Assembly (NCBI GenBank): GCA_001600455.1
Contig: BCKC01000006.1
Location: 2,480,001 to 2,544,000, forward strand
Source of the DNA: Endocalyx cinctus
Lineage: Eukaryota > Ascomycota > Sordariomycetes > Amphisphaeriales > Apiosporaceae
DNA: 64,000 nucleotides
Direction of reading: 5' to 3'
Positions 12,682 to 25,062 of this stretch are shown here, piece by piece. The first letter of the stretch is position 1; every line of letters begins with the position of its first letter. Below the pieces are notes generated by a model. That model saw only the letters and a list, made by a program, of their open reading frames with translations, searched no databases and had not been told where the DNA came from. The translations under genes and the position numbers were made by a program.

Positions 12682-13121
12682 CGTGGGCGAGTGGGTGAGG
12701 GAGTGTGCACACCATGAAAAAAGTACCCTCAGTATCTACTATTTTCCTCTTGTTGGTAACTTTTAAGCCATCATACCCAAAATTTCATTTATACTTATAT
12801 TGCTACTAATATATCCTAGCAGCCGCATCTTTCTTAACTGACTGACAAACAAAAAAGAAGACGCCACGCCAACCAACCTACCGGGAAACTCGATAGATAA
12901 TTCTATACTTCTTTCTTTCTTTGTCCAAACCGGCGTACATTCTTCTTTAGCTAGTGCCGTGTGTATTACGTGTAACGAACGCTGTCGTAAGGGACTGGTA
13001 GACTTTATTAAACTTCTTTTTTTTTCTCCCTCTCTGGGTTTTTGTTTAATTTATATGTCCCTCAAACCCGACACTCATTTATTTGTGCTTTTAAACAATT
13101 TCGAAATTAATTATTTTCAAG

Positions 13122-14781
13122 ATGCCTTCGTTTAATTCGTTTTCCGCGTTACTTTCCCTTTCATCTTTGTTCGTCGCTCGGGGGGTGTTAGCGGATCAGC
13201 CTATGCTAATGGACGTCGACGGTTACAATGCTGGCGTCTACGGCACCCGGCCCAACCAGACGTACTTCTCATCGCCGCTGGTATCGCCTCGCTTTCTGGT
13301 GAACACGTGGGACAAGAAAGCTACTAAAGTCGGATCGCACATATTCATGTCTCCCGGAAACCCGGGTCAGGGCTCGACACCCATGATATTTGATAGCCGG
13401 GACCTCAGCCTGGTGTACGCAGATCCGTCCTGGAACGGAGGCACGGGAGTGAAGGTGCAAACTTTTGACGAGAAGCCGTACCTGACCTTCTGGTCCGGTA
13501 TCGACTTTAAGGGTCACGCTTCGGGAGGTGGTCTCCTTCTCGACAACACGTATACCGAGTACAGGAATCTTACCACCACGGGACTCGACACGGGTGCCGA
13601 CAACCACGATTTCTTCTTGACCTCGGACGGTGGCGCCATCATGAACAACTACCACAAGATCATGACGGACGTAACCTCGGTAGGCGGACCCGTTAACGGC
13701 GCCGTTCTCGACTGCGCATTTCAGGAGGTCGACATCGAGACGGGCGATGTGCGGTTCACGTGGAAGGCGTCGGAGCACTTCGACTGGACCGAGTCGCAGG
13801 CGGACGCGTACGAGGACTCGGATCAAGGATGGGACTGGTTCCACATGAACGCCATCTCGAAGACGATCGAAGGGAACTACCTGATCTCGATCCGGCACTT
13901 GCGGACGGTGGCCCTCATCAACGGGACCGACGGCAGCCGCATCTGGCAGGTCGGAGGGGAGCACAACTCGTTCAAGGACCTCAGCGGCGGGAAGGCGACC
14001 AACTTCCGATTCCAGCACGACGCCCGCTTCACCGACGACACCGAGTCCGAGATCACCCTGTTCGACAACCACAACATGCACCCCAACTCCCCGACCCCCG
14101 GCTGCACCGAGGACTGCACCCGCGCCATGCGCGTCAAGCTCGACTTCGAGGCCATGACGGTCAAGCTCGTCACCGAGTTCTACCACCCCGTCAGCGTCCA
14201 GGCCTGGGCCCAGGGCGGTTACCACCTCCTCTCCAACGGCCACTCCGTCATCGGCTGGGGCGTCGTCCCGGCCTTCACCGAGTTCACCAAGGACGGCAAA
14301 ATCGTCATGGACGTCCAGATCCGCCCTTGGAACACGGTCGACGACAGCGGCGGCCCCCTCTACCGCGTTTACAAATTCGACTGGGTCGGTCAGCCTAACA
14401 CCAACCCCGACGTCGCCGTCGTGGACGGAACCGTCTACGTCAGCTGGAACGGCGCTACCGAGGTAGCTTCTTGGGCTCTCGTAAGTTTGCTTCTTTGATC
14501 CGATTTTTCAAACTCCGGATGAAATACTCGAGCCTGTAATTTTTTTTCCCCCGAAAGCTAACCATTGTGTGCTATCGTATTAGTCTGCTGGTACTACTCC
14601 CCAAACGCTCAAGGCCATCTCGACCGTTTCGAAAGAAGGATTCGAGACAGGCATTCCGATGAACGGGGACTACTCCTTCGTTCAGGTTAACGCCTTAGAC
14701 AAGAAGGGCGAGGCGATCGGTTACAGCCCCACGATAGACGTTGCCAGCGGAATTTCGGTCGGATCTATAATTCGGTCGTAA
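13122..14781 (+). CDS. Secreted arylsulfotransferase-like protein (ASST family)
   Basis: Two exons, join(13122..14480, 14584..14781), 518 aa, with a GTAAGT donor and TATTAG acceptor in phase 0. The N-terminus is a clear signal peptide (LLSLSSLFVARGVLA), with cleavage probably before DQPM. The body matches the fungal arylsulfotransferase-like family (Pfam Arylsulfotran_2 type): blocks such as NNYHKIMTDV, AFQEVDIETGDVRFTW, FRFQHDARF and TLFDNHN appear in the expected order of a beta-propeller-like fold. Bacterial members transfer sulfate between phenols using a catalytic histidine. The activity of fungal members is largely unproven, so sulfotransfer is inference. The C-terminal exon encodes a short beta-rich tail (VQVNALDKKGEAIGYS). 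Strong third-position C preference makes long antisense frames that are not genes. Confidence 0.88.
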
Positions 14782-15418
14782 GCCCGGCTTTCGAATCATC
14801 CTACTAAAAACATTTTTCTCTCTGTCCCAATCACGCCACGATCAGCGGCTGAAGGGGAGAGGGGGGGAGAGAAAGTGAAGAAATAATAATTAACGGCCGA
14901 TTATGAAGAGGATAGAGGAGGAGGTTAAAGTTAAAATAAAGTACAGGTGGATAATGCTAAACGGAGAGACCAAAATAGCGATTCCAATCTCTAGCCGGGT
15001 CGAGCTAAAAAAAGAGATGACTCGCAGTTGACGATACCTGGTTTGGGCATGGGGTCGGGTTACTCTTCTCATCTGGGCAAGTCGATGAGGGCTCACAGCT
15101 CGCGGCTCGAAAAATTCGCGAGCCGACAGTGCTTTGTTTTTTAAAGTAATGTCTTGGTTTTTTTTTTTATGTCTTTTTTTTTGTTTTATACCCCCATGGC
15201 CAAGACGGCGGTTCTTTTTTTTATTTTCCTGTATATATTTGTCTTTTTTTTTTTTCAACTTTGTACATATAAATAGCCCGTTCAACGTCGTCTTTTAAAA
15301 AGCACAAAAGGCATCTTACATAGGATAGACTAGGTTAACAGAGGATAACCAGTTCAATTTAAAGAAAAAAATAAAAATAAAAAAGAACAGAAAATTCGTG
15401 AATAGTTTTCTAATTAAA
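14782..15418. other. Convergent 3' intergenic region
   Basis: Lies between the tail-to-tail arylsulfotransferase-like and cupin genes. It contains G-, T- and A-runs (14861-14868, 15160-15182, 15247-15255) and no gene signal. Confidence 0.5.
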
Positions 15419-16015
15419 CTAGTCATCGTTCCCGCTAAGCGGCAATCCATCCGTACCCGGTCCATGATCCTCTTTATACCTCTTACCCTGCACGAACAGG
15501 GGTTTGGAATCTTGCAATACGAACAACATCCTAGCCCAGCTGGTCTCGCTCGTATTCCTCCAAGCGTGCATGGTAGCGCGCTGCACGGCGACGTCGCCCC
15601 TCTTCAAGAGCGTGGCGCTCCCGTCGTCCAGCAGCATCTCGACCTCGCCCTCGATCACGACGCCGAAATCGAGGCTCTGCGTCCGATGCATCATGCACTG
15701 GTAACCCGGACCGAAATCCACCATCCGGCATACCGTCGCGCCCTTGACGGCTAAACCCATGCCTCCCGAGCTCACGATCCGGTCGTGGAACTGCACGTCC
15801 GCGTCTCCGTTTAGGTCGGGCGGGAACTCGTTCGTGTAGATCTGGTTGAATCCCATGGTCTGCTCCTCGTACGCTTTCCAGCTGGCGGGGCGCGTCGCGT
15901 AGACCGTCGCTTTTCCGGATGCGTCGTGCCCTGTTACGTACGTGGTTGGGTTCGGGAGGTCCGGCGCGAGTTGCTTTAGGTCTGAGACGACGGCGGGATT
16001 GGTGCTGGATGACAT
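15419..16015 (-). CDS. Cupin-domain protein
   Basis: Single exon, 198 aa, ATG at 16015. The core is a single cupin (Cupin_2-like) beta-barrel: motif 1 region FGPGYQCMMHRTQSLDFGVV and motif 2 region GDVAVQRATMHAWRN, with GEVEMLLDDG between. Histidines in HRT and MHAW are candidate metal ligands; the usual HxH pair of motif 1 is reduced to one histidine, so metal binding is uncertain. No signal peptide is present, so it is probably cytosolic. Small fungal cupins include oxalate-related enzymes, dioxygenases and cyclases or decarboxylases of secondary-metabolite pathways, but nothing here fixes the reaction. The gene is followed on the same strand by its RTA1-like and Zn2Cys6 neighbours upstream, without tight spacing. 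Confidence 0.88.
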   Translation of the reverse strand: MSSSTNPAVVSDLKQLAPDLPNPTTYVTGHDASGKATVYATRPASWKAYEEQTMGFNQIYTNEFPPDLNGDADVQFHDRIVSSGGMGLAVKGATVCRMVDFGPGYQCMMHRTQSLDFGVVIEGEVEMLLDDGSATLLKRGDVAVQRATMHAWRNTSETSWARMLFVLQDSKPLFVQGKRYKEDHGPGTDGLPLSGNDD

Positions 16016-16562
16016 GGTGTATGTAGAGTTTATGGAGTTTGTGGATGTGCTTGGCTTGAAATAAATAAACTAAGGTATGTCTATTTCTTTTTTTTTTTTT
16101 GGTCAAGTTTTGAAAGCAAGAAAGAATAAAGAGAGAAAGGTAAGTATATTCGCGCCAGCCTCGTAAAATAGGTTCATCATCTTATATAACCGCCATTCCG
16201 GTAGTCCCGGCCACCTGTATCGGACATGAAGCGGCATATCTATTCCAGCGTGAGGGGTAGGCGAGATACTCCGCGACTTGCATTATTTGTTCCTGCATAT
16301 ACAAATTCCGAAGTGATTGGAGAAAAGACTTAGTCATACTGCATAGCAATGTCACGAGCTCATTGGGGTAGTCCGTAGTCCAAGCCATGGGCGCAAGGAC
16401 GAGATGATGACACAGGCACGGCACCGTCGGAGAGCGCCATAGCGGGGTCGACCAACAACATAAAGACTTCTTACGGCGAGAGAGAAAAAATCAATAACTC
16501 CAAAGGTATAATAGGCTAATATACTATATGTTCTTTTCGAGAAATTTTATCTTCTATCTTAA
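16016..16562. other. Intergenic, cupin promoter side
   Basis: About 0.55 kb upstream of the cupin ATG and downstream of the RTA1-like stop. It has a T-run at 16086-16100. An 80-codon minus frame (to 16424) has no recognisable features. Confidence 0.45.
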
Positions 16563-18111
16563 TCAACCTCTCAGCTCTGCCACTTCCGGATGATCAGTCA
16601 TGCTCTTCCTCTCTACGGTAGTACTATCTAAATCCAGATCGACTTGACGTCTCTTCCTGCGACAGCATCTAAATAAGAACGAGAAGAGTCCAGGCATTTC
16701 AGACCCAGGACCAACGAGTACCGAGCCAGGATGGACGATGTTGAGCGCCAGTATAGCCAGAAACATGGGAACGGCCTCAAGGGCGTAGAAATATGCCTCT
16801 TTGGTGATAACAGGATTGGATCCTCCCGCGTACCCGGCTGAGAATTGTACGAAGCGGAAGATAATACGGATCTATGGAGAGAGAAAGTTTCGTTAACTTT
16901 AATCGCAAAAGATAGCGATCACAAAGACTATGCAGGATCCACAAGCGGGAAAAAAACACGCATACCGTAATAAAGACGAGGGAAAGATAAATCATCGCGA
17001 GGAGACTGAACCACGAAGCGGCTTTCCGGTCCTCTTTCGCCTTCTCCGATGCCAACCCGTTTTCCTCCTGGCCCTCCTCCTGGTCTTCTTGCTCCTTCTC
17101 CTTCCCTCGCATCATCTGGAAATGGAACGCGACGGCGATGGCGAAAGCAACGACGACGAGAAGTAGGTGGATCCCCTGGCCGACCAAGTAAACCGTGATA
17201 CCCGTCCATTTCTGGAATACATTGGCCGGCGGAGCTAGCATGGATACGCCGGTCACCTCAACGGTAAAGACAATAAAACTAACGACGACGAGGACGATGT
17301 TGAAGACCGGCGCTGGGATGCCGAAGAGGCGACCGGAGGGTACGAAGTAGTAGATCATGCGGGCTAAGAGTACGAAGTCGAATGCGCTGACCCCTTTTCT
17401 CCCAACGTATTAATCACGAGTTTATGGATGAAAAGTAAGCCATGATAATATGCCAAAAGAGGGAAACTTACATATAGGAGTTATCAAGATGAAAATCTGA
17501 GATGTCAGGTAAATGCCCACGTTTGTCTGGAAACGAGCGCTGACGGCTCGGAATAGAAAGCCAAAGGTCTCCCAGACGATTCCCATGATTATGACCCAGC
17601 AAAATGTCTGTTTATACGGAAATTATTAACCTCCGTAATTCTAAGTTATGGTGATTTCGGAATTGTAACCGACCTTATACTTTGCAGCTTGAAATATGTG
17701 CACGAATGCCAACGCCGCAAACAAGATGGTGAAAACCACCGCAGCCCAGAAGACCGGATAATAATCCCATACTAGTTAAACGAATATCCGTTAGTCACCC
17801 ATTCAAATATGCAGTCTTCAGAGAAGCAGGCTAGATGGCCAAGGGAAACATTTCTTGCACAAGCGCAACATACTAGCATGACACGTGCCCGGTGGTAAGT
17901 AACCGTTGGCGTCCGGCTCTATGGTCTGGATACATGTCGGGATGACTTGTGTCAGCGTTTGGGCGGGGATAGTAACGTGAGGGTTAGTAACGCCGCCGAC
18001 AGTCAGGTATTTGGTGGTAAGAAAAGTCACGTCTCTTTGGTTTTGGAAAAGAGAACCCGCCGTCGGGGTTGGGAGGCTCGGCGCCGGTGTTATTCGCGGT
18101 GCGATTTCCAT
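16563..18111 (-). CDS. RTA1-like seven-transmembrane protein
   Basis: Five exons, complement(16563..16871, 16966..17393, 17472..17607, 17674..17771, 17874..18111), 402 aa. Each junction keeps frame; the second donor is GTCGGT, the weakest of the four. The N-terminal ~80 residues are extracellular-looking and include TCIQ and GTCH cysteines. Then come hydrophobic helices with RTA1-family strings: YYPVFWAAVVFTILFAALAF, WVSAFDFVLLARMIYYFVPS, WTGITVYLVGQGIHLLLVVV, and the signature IRIIFRFVQFSAGYAG ... EAYFYALEAVPM ... IVHPGSVL. A charged loop rich in E/K/Q follows TM5, and the cytosolic tail is short and basic. Family members (yeast Rta1, Rsb1, Pug1) are linked to lipid movement or resistance to sterol-synthesis inhibitors, but most fungal paralogues are untested. 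The ligand or substrate cannot be inferred. Confidence 0.92.
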
Positions 18112-18950
18112 TTGGTGCTATTTGCTCTTTTAACTTTTCGAAGAGGTATGTATAGGGGTTGGGATGCCAGGAGTAATTATGGGCTTAGAGTTGAGTATAT
18201 TATAATTGCTAATATTGCTCATATGGAATACTGTAATGTAATTGCCATTTTGTTCGCTTCCCAGAGACGGCCGTCGAGTTTTATATGTATGTGAAACTTC
18301 CCAACCGCCAGTAGGAGTAGGTTGAAAAGACCCTTGACATCATGCTAAAAAAAACATTTTCGAAGATCTTGTTAATCTAAATCCATCCTGTACAATCTTG
18401 GACTCTATATTGACATAACCTTACGAGCATTTCTGCTACACTACACCAGTTTAGAGAACGTGGTTCAGGAGCTGAAGAACTAGGAACGGCTTGTCCCATG
18501 TGGAGGTGGCAGGGTAGAAAGTGCGAGCTGGCCAATCAGCTGAAGTTGCGAGGACCCAGTAGGATTCTCCTGAGCCTCAGATTCCCGACACTTTATTATT
18601 AACATGGCGAAGCAATTGAAGAAAATTAAAGTTAAGATATACCGAGAAAATCGTTAGTCACCCTTGTTTTCGTCGAAAATAGAATTTATCCTGCTTGTAC
18701 TTGTAGACGATGAACTCGATATGTGGGCTTGAGAGCTAGCGAGACACGTTAGTATCAACATTATAGAACCCCCTTATCGAGGACTTACATAGATTAAGAA
18801 GGTATTGAATTGAAGAATATTAAAAACGACGATATATATATAGAAATAATGTACAGTTAATTCACACTAATTTTTTACATATGTCAATTGTAATTATCAT
18901 CGCTCCTATATGCAATGCACCCCTTTAAAAAGACAGGGGGAAAAAAAGCT
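18112..18950. other. Intergenic, RTA1-like promoter / TF 3' region
   Basis: About 0.84 kb without a gene. Includes TATATATATATAG at about 18832-18843 and an A-run near the end of the downstream gene. Confidence 0.45.
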
Positions 18951-20689
18951 TCAGATCATCTCAGGCAAAAACTCCGTATGAAAATAAACCTCACCATCCA
19001 GATTGCGCATGAAAAGACCTCCGTTTCTACCCAAGACCTGTTGCTCTAGCTCTCCAAGATGTCTCGGGAGCGTGCCCAACACCGGCGTAGGTTGGGTCGA
19101 GATCTCGCGCACTCTAAACTCGTCTAGGGGAAGTCCCGGACGAGCAGCAGGGCCCAACGGCTGTCCTCGTAGGTCTATATCGACACCATGTTCGATCTCT
19201 ATGACCCGTCGAGATACAGCTCTCATCGTGCCCAAGTCCCAAAGGTTCTCGCGCTTGGACCCCAACGGTCCTCCCATGAGCTCGAGCGCACGTAGACGCG
19301 TGTCGAGGCATCGACATCGGAGGACGATGTAGTAGAGTAAGGACATGAAACCAGATTCGAAGGTGAAGACTACTTCGTTACTCTGGCTATTACCACTTTT
19401 TTCGGATCCGGGATTGGTACTCCTGCTCCTACTGCTATTTCTCTGTTCTCCAACAGTAGCAGTTGTGGCCTTTTTATAAGCCTCTACCTCGGCAACGGAT
19501 CGCACCATAGACCGAAACGAGTCTATGTAGTCGTCGTACTTCGTCTCGTCATACTCGAACGCCATCTGCACCCAAATGCGACAGACCCCGTACCTCAGAC
19601 GAGCGGCGCAGACGAGGAAAACGTTCTTATCCTCGGAACGCGTCCTCCGCTCGAGATCTTCGAAAGCGCGACGCCAATCCTCCAACAGCCCCGCGATCTT
19701 CCGCTGCTCTTCCCTCAGCAGTGGATTCACGTCGGCTCCCGTCCGAGGACCCAAGCGGTACATATCGCCGGCGCGAACGAGGCTCACGGTCCGAGCCATG
19801 ACGCCGTCGACGTGATACTGCGCATCCTCGAACGAGTCGAACCGGCGCGGGATCGGCTCGCCCGACCATATCAGTTTGGGAAAGCTCGCGGCGTCGGCGC
19901 CGAAGAAGAAAGGCAGGAGGGCGAGCCGGCGGAACAGCGGGGTCAGGTACCTCCGGGTCCAGCCGTACGACTTCTCGGCCCGCTCGAGGATCGCGATCCC
20001 GTGCCGGCAGTGCGCGATCGCCGCGGCCGGGTTGCCCCGGAGGAACTCGATGCAGATGAACAGCAGGCACACGAGCAGCACGAGCGGCTCGTTGTCCTCG
20101 CCGACTTTCGTCTTCACCTCCCGGATCGCCGCGTTGTACCGCGCGAGCGCGGCCCGCCCCGAATCCGTGAGCGAGGTTCGCCCCGCCGGCTCGAAGTTTC
20201 CGCTCCCGCTCGCTTGCACCTGCTCGTACAGCGAGCTGATGGCGACGAGGGAGTGCTGCACGGCCGGCTCGACGGCGCTGAATTGCGGGACCAGGTGGGT
20301 CCAGAAGTACGCGTCCGTGGACGGGCCGGAGAGGAAAGGGGCGGCTTTGAGGCAGAAGAACTGCAGCGACCGCCTCTCGGCCGGGTCGACGACGTTCGGG
20401 AACAGTCGCGGCCGGTACCACGTGAGCTTGTTAGACGAGGAGGTGGGCGCGTTCGTCACGTACCCGTCGCATCTTCGGCCCGTGCTCGTGCATCGTTTGC
20501 AGGCCGGCTTTTCCTCGTCACATTTGACTTTTCTTATCCTGATATCCAAATTTCAAAGCTTGTCAGTTTATAGTAATGTGAAATAGCCACCCCCTTTTTT
20601 TTCCCATTACGTATAACTGAGTAAGGTTTAAAGACGTACTTGCACGTGAGACAACCCGTTCTAACTTTGATATTTCCTTTACGAGCCAT
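18951..20689 (-). CDS. Zn2Cys6 fungal transcription factor
   Basis: Two exons, complement(18951..20538, 20640..20689), 545 aa. The 101-nt intron splits the DNA-binding domain: exon 1 gives MARKGNIKVRTGCLTC and exon 2 continues with IRKVKCDEEKPACKRC. Together they form a complete binuclear zinc cluster with Cys at residues 13, 16, 23, 30, 33 and 40. The position of this intron inside the cluster is common in fungal regulators. The rest looks like a C-terminal Fungal_trans_2-type helical domain (FFCLKAAPFLSG ... AIRE ... LLVCLLFICIEFLRGN), which is usual for this class. It probably regulates metabolism or stress genes; the targets are unknown. Its neighbours, the RTA1-like protein, cupin and a small secreted protein, are on the same strand, but no core biosynthetic enzyme is nearby, so a cluster-specific role is only speculation. 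Confidence 0.93.
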
Positions 20690-21424
20690 TTGAAGGTGCT
20701 CAGACAGTAATGTTTTCTTTTTTAAAAATAATTCCAATCTTTTTTTACGGGAAAATCTGTTCTGTTTCCGTCATTCCGCGTCAAAGTCCGATCCAGCCAC
20801 TCAGACGAGAGAAGTACCGTCCCGATGGATACGTGAATACGGGAAGCAAGTGTCCGAGCAAATGGTGGCCCCCTTTTCTTTTTCATCCGGCGATACGCGG
20901 GACATTTACGCCGTATATTGTTTTTGCAAATAGGTAAATGAAAGAAATAAAAAGCAAAATCATCAGCTTGAATCAAAAGGATCCTGTGGGGTTTTAGTCC
21001 GACATAGCAAATTAGACGTGATCCTATTTTTGAAGATCGTGATTATGTAACGAAATAAGTGTCAGCTTCGCATAAGGCTTGGCTATCTGCGCCGCAGCTG
21101 AATCCTTCTTTAGTGTTCACCACGCAATTTTCTTATAATCCGCAGGTCCCGGGAGTCGAGTGATCCGTACTAATGGAAGCAAGAAAATGAGATATAACAA
21201 AGACACAAACGGTGGCGGATGTAGAATCAATGAAGTATGGGGTTCTTCTGAAAATGGTTAAAAAGCTATTTTTCCCCTTAGCCCTATTTATTCGATTTGC
21301 CTCTCATTTCTAGGTTCTAAGGAAGTACAGATTTTTTTTTCTCTCTTTTTGAAGAGCACATAAGAAGACCCTCATATCCTCGTTACACGTCGGAAGCACC
21401 CTTCCCGTGGCCATTACGGCTTAT
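20690..21424. other. Intergenic, TF promoter side
   Basis: About 0.73 kb, AT-rich, with T-runs near 20721 and 21332. No gene seen. Confidence 0.45.
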
Positions 21425-22319
21425 TTAACTGTAGCGACCCATGCCATCCTCTTCGTACGCGATCTCCACAGGTAAATAGTTCTGAGTGATGACGGCGTTG
21501 CCTAAATATAGGTTAGACACGGTTTTTCAATGTGTGAAAGGTGGATGCCCCAGAGCGCATAACCGATACCAACAGTCGGCGGCGACACGAGAGAAAGAAT
21601 AACAAGATCCCAAAAAAAAGAGAAAGAGAAAGAGAGAGAGAGAGATCGTTTTTTTTTTTTCAACTTACCAGTTATCCACTTAACGACCCAACCATTGTCG
21701 TGGTTCGGGAAAGCGAGCCACTTGCCGGCGGCGTCGTTGGTGACGCGACCCTCGTCCATGACGAAGTTGTCGAAGAGGGCGATGGTGTTGTTGTCGTCCT
21801 GGTTCTTGGGGTTGGCCCTCTCGATCATGGTCATCATGTCGGGCACGCCCATGAGCCCGAGCTGGTGGTCGATGATGCCGATCGGGTACGTGTGCAGCTG
21901 CGTGCACCCTTCCTTGGCACTCTCCGTCTTGTACACCTGCACCGGGCTCGCCTCCTCATTCTTATTGTACAGGCCCAGGTTCGCGCCCTTCATCGATAGG
22001 TATACCCCGTCGAGCTCCGCGGATACACTATTTTTTTTTTCCTGTTTAGCATCTAGATCGCGGGGGTGTGGTTGTTTGGAAAGTTCACAAGGGATGGGGA
22101 AAACGTAGGGAGATGATAGTAAGTGAAGATGATAGTGAATAGGGAGGTGAAGTTGCTTAGGTAAAGGAGTATGACTAAAGGAGAAAGCAATACATACGAT
22201 GTGATTCTCAACTTGTAAAGCTGGAGACCACCTTCGTCATCTTGGCGAGTGACGACAGGACTAGCCGAGACGGCAGAGGCAACAAGGCCAAGTGACAGGA
22301 TGTTGGAAAACCACTTCAT
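21425..22319 (-). CDS. Small secreted protein of unknown function
   Basis: Three exons, complement(21425..21501, 21669..22027, 22198..22319), 185 aa; all introns are GT-AG (donors GTATGT, GTAAGT) and keep frame. The N-terminus is a signal peptide (MKWFSNILSLGLVASAVSAS), followed by PVVTRQ, a possible propeptide processing site. The mature part (about 160 aa) has motifs such as LYKLRIT, AELDGVYLSMKGANLGLY, YPIGIIDHQLGL, NNTIALFDNFVM and AAGKWLAFPNHDNGW. Only one cysteine is visible in the mature chain, so it is not a typical cysteine-rich effector. I do not recognise the family. The DDNNTIALFDNFV region and regular hydrophobic spacing suggest a beta-rich extracellular domain. Intron 1 is 170 nt; intron 2 (167 nt) carries purine tracts. 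Confidence 0.85.
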
Positions 22320-25062
22320 CTTTACTGGAGATTATTTTTTTTTTCTCTCTCGGAATGGAAAATAGTATTAGGTTATGAGGATGAATATGATTGACAGTTT
22401 CGGAGAATTTAGCTTTATTAAACTCGCATAGGAACGTAGGTTATATATTAAATAAGGGAGAGGATGCGAGGATAGAAATAACGGTACGCGGAAAGAGAGG
22501 GAGAAGGGAGGTAGATTTATATTGGAATATGATGCAATGAAAAGCTAAAATATTTCTTCTTCACTTATTGATGGGTGGTTACATTACTCGAAGGTTGAAA
22601 TATAAAAGTGAAGTAAATAGATTACCGTCTCCTTTGTTCCTTCGCCCCCTCCTTACCACCTAAACCCATGTTTTGTTTCCTCATTCTCATTTTCCCTTTG
22701 GCTCCTTCTAACAGGCATAGTGCTAGGTCGTCTAGAATATCACCCGTTCAGTGTAGTGAGCTTTTAGGATTAGTGTTGAGAGATTGGTATATCTGTAGCA
22801 CGAGCAGCACGAGGTGGCAGAATTACTTTAATTAGTTGCTCAGGTAAAACACAAGGGTTGATAGGCTCTAGACTGCTTCTAGATGTTGTCAGACAGTGAG
22901 GTATGGGAGGTATGGGGCTTTGACGTAGAGCCAAGAGCTGTAATAGATTGGCATCGGCAAAAATAGACTTTCAAAATACAATGGATATAAGTAACATCCT
23001 GGTATGACATATTCACATTTTACCCTGATTATTTCGTATAATCATCGGTAGAAACAGGTTCCAACAAGATATAGAATGTACAACATCACAATTAAGTCGC
23101 TTTGAGGTACCTTTGAGAATCAAGAAGCTCACTCAATCCAGCCAGCCAGCCTGTACATGATTTAAACAGAACTAAATTTAGCAGTCTTTTTCAGGGTTTG
23201 ATAGTGTTTTTTGGGGGGTTCGACTTCGGGGGTCTTAGTGGGTTAAAAGAGCTACCAATAGGGTAAGATGGAAAGATTCCCAACGAAAACCTGGTACGCT
23301 GCAACTAAAGATCGTCCCCTGAAATTCCCCAGAATATAGGGCCTGGAAGTAGATTAACCGAAGGCTAAATCGAATTTTTAAATACTGCCAAGGACAGCTT
23401 TTCATCTCAATATATTACATCAGGACAAATCGCCATCGACTCTCCCTATATTGACGATAGATGTATGTGATTGAGCGTATGTTTATGTATCTTTCGATAT
23501 AGTAGTGAGACATGTTAAACAAACGATACACTAACTTCGTAACCATCTCCTGCCTTCTGCCTCATTCGATTTTTTCCCTTTTTCTCTTCTCAATATTCTA
23601 GAAGCAACAAGTGTCCTGCACAAGTAATAAATTTTTAAATTTATTATTCCTATTTTTAAAACATATGATTACATGTTATCATCGTCCCATCCTTCTTCGC
23701 CCTTGGCATATATGGAAACGGCCGCTTCAAGGGGAAAAAAAAAACACGGCCGCTGCTACCCGTCGCGTATTGTGTAAGTAGCCAGCCATGTGATAATGTT
23801 GATGATGATTAATTTAGTAGGTTTCGATAATCTTGTGTGAGGTAGGCGGCCTTTTGAATAAGACGAGAGAGGCAAAACTTCACATGTTGCTTGTGTGGTC
23901 TGCTCGCGTTATAAAGGGGGAGGATTAAGTCCTATGACGAATCATTGTAGGACTCGCATCGTAACTTTCACTTCGTTGTACAATGATCGTGTTAAACAGA
24001 AATGCTTCCATCTCGTGATGATCACCATGATAGTTTTCATAAAATATCGGCATAAGACCTATCTTGGGAAGTCAAGGCTAATCTAGGTTCGGATCGATTA
24101 CGGCGATTTGGCGGCCGATGTCTCAGGAGTAGCGGAGGACAATCCCGCCTGTCACCATCCCATCCCATCCTATTCCATATTCTTTTCATTCGTATACCGG
24201 CTCTTCCGTTAAATATGTTCAGTAATGGTACAAAGACCAATTTGTGTTTCCCACTCTTGTATTTTCTTTGAAATCCAATCATCTCGCCGGATATGAAAGT
24301 TAGAAACAAGGACACATACACACACACACCAGAAAAAAGGGTTACATGCGCCATCCTTTTACCAAGCCCCTCTCTCCCTCTCGTCCTTCCGGAGCCGTCC
24401 CGTTCCCGAATCAGTAAAGTATGGTGAAATGCCCGAAAATCAAATTAGCCGTATGGTCTATTTCCTGCATCGTGGTCTAGAGTTTTTTTTTTTTTTCTCT
24501 TCTGAAACCATGCGGGTTATCGGGTGAGGCTCTCGTGTTCGTGGTGGTACCGCTACGTCGTGTCCGTGATACTATTTCTGTCAATTATATCTGCCAACTA
24601 TACCCGGTAGTAACCAAATTGGAACATCGCTATATTTCCTGCCAGACTCAAGTTGTACAGACTCCCATTGGACTTTGCCAGTTTCGAATTTGTCAATGTG
24701 AATGATACCCGACGACGTGGTTTTTTCTCCGAAATGTGGACTTCTAGCACATCCTTTTTTCATATGGAGGTCACCTTGAGGAAGATGTCTTTTTGACCTT
24801 ATCCTCATGATAGTTTGATGATTGACTCGATGTAAATGTGGAATATGAACGTAATTTCCTGACTGGAATGTTAATGATGAGTCTGTTTTCGCCGTCATAT
24901 CCACGCTCCTCAAGGTCGTTGGAATGTAAGAATTTAAACATAGTTTAATGAATTCATGCGTTTACCACTTTCCTCAACTCGTGTCCACGATGTTTTGTCT
25001 GCCCCATCTCAAAAACATGATAGATAGAGAAATACAGCTCAGGGAGGAAAAGAAACTAGAAA
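22320..25062. other. 2.7-kb gene-free region
   Basis: AT-rich with scattered A/T homopolymers (24484-24497) and a short CA run (24314-24328). Minus-strand frames at 24037-24354 and 24581-24913 lack codon structure or family features. No gene, tRNA or mobile element seen. Confidence 0.5.

Larger units (their letters stand above)
8576..13121. other. 4.5-kb gene-free AT-rich region
   Basis: No frame here has codon structure or a recognisable family. The longest open stretch, on + near 10570-10914, has GAGA-derived low complexity and no family features. The region contains T-runs (10259-10277), A-runs (about 12276-12291), a CTAT tetranucleotide run (about 11393-11420), a G13 run (12669-12681) and pyrimidine-rich DNA at 13015-13040 just upstream of the arylsulfotransferase-like gene. 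It may be diverged repeat DNA; I see no terminal repeats or transposase signature. Confidence 0.5.

Noticed and set aside
13269..14243. 324-codon minus-strand open frame across the arylsulfotransferase-like gene
   Set aside because: It is antisense to a gene with strong third-position C/G bias; such shadow frames are expected and the residues show only V/G/R-rich composition.
15419..22319. Biosynthetic gene cluster around cupin, RTA1-like, Zn2Cys6 and small secreted protein
   Set aside because: No polyketide, peptide, terpene or other core synthase is present, and spacing and orientation are ordinary.
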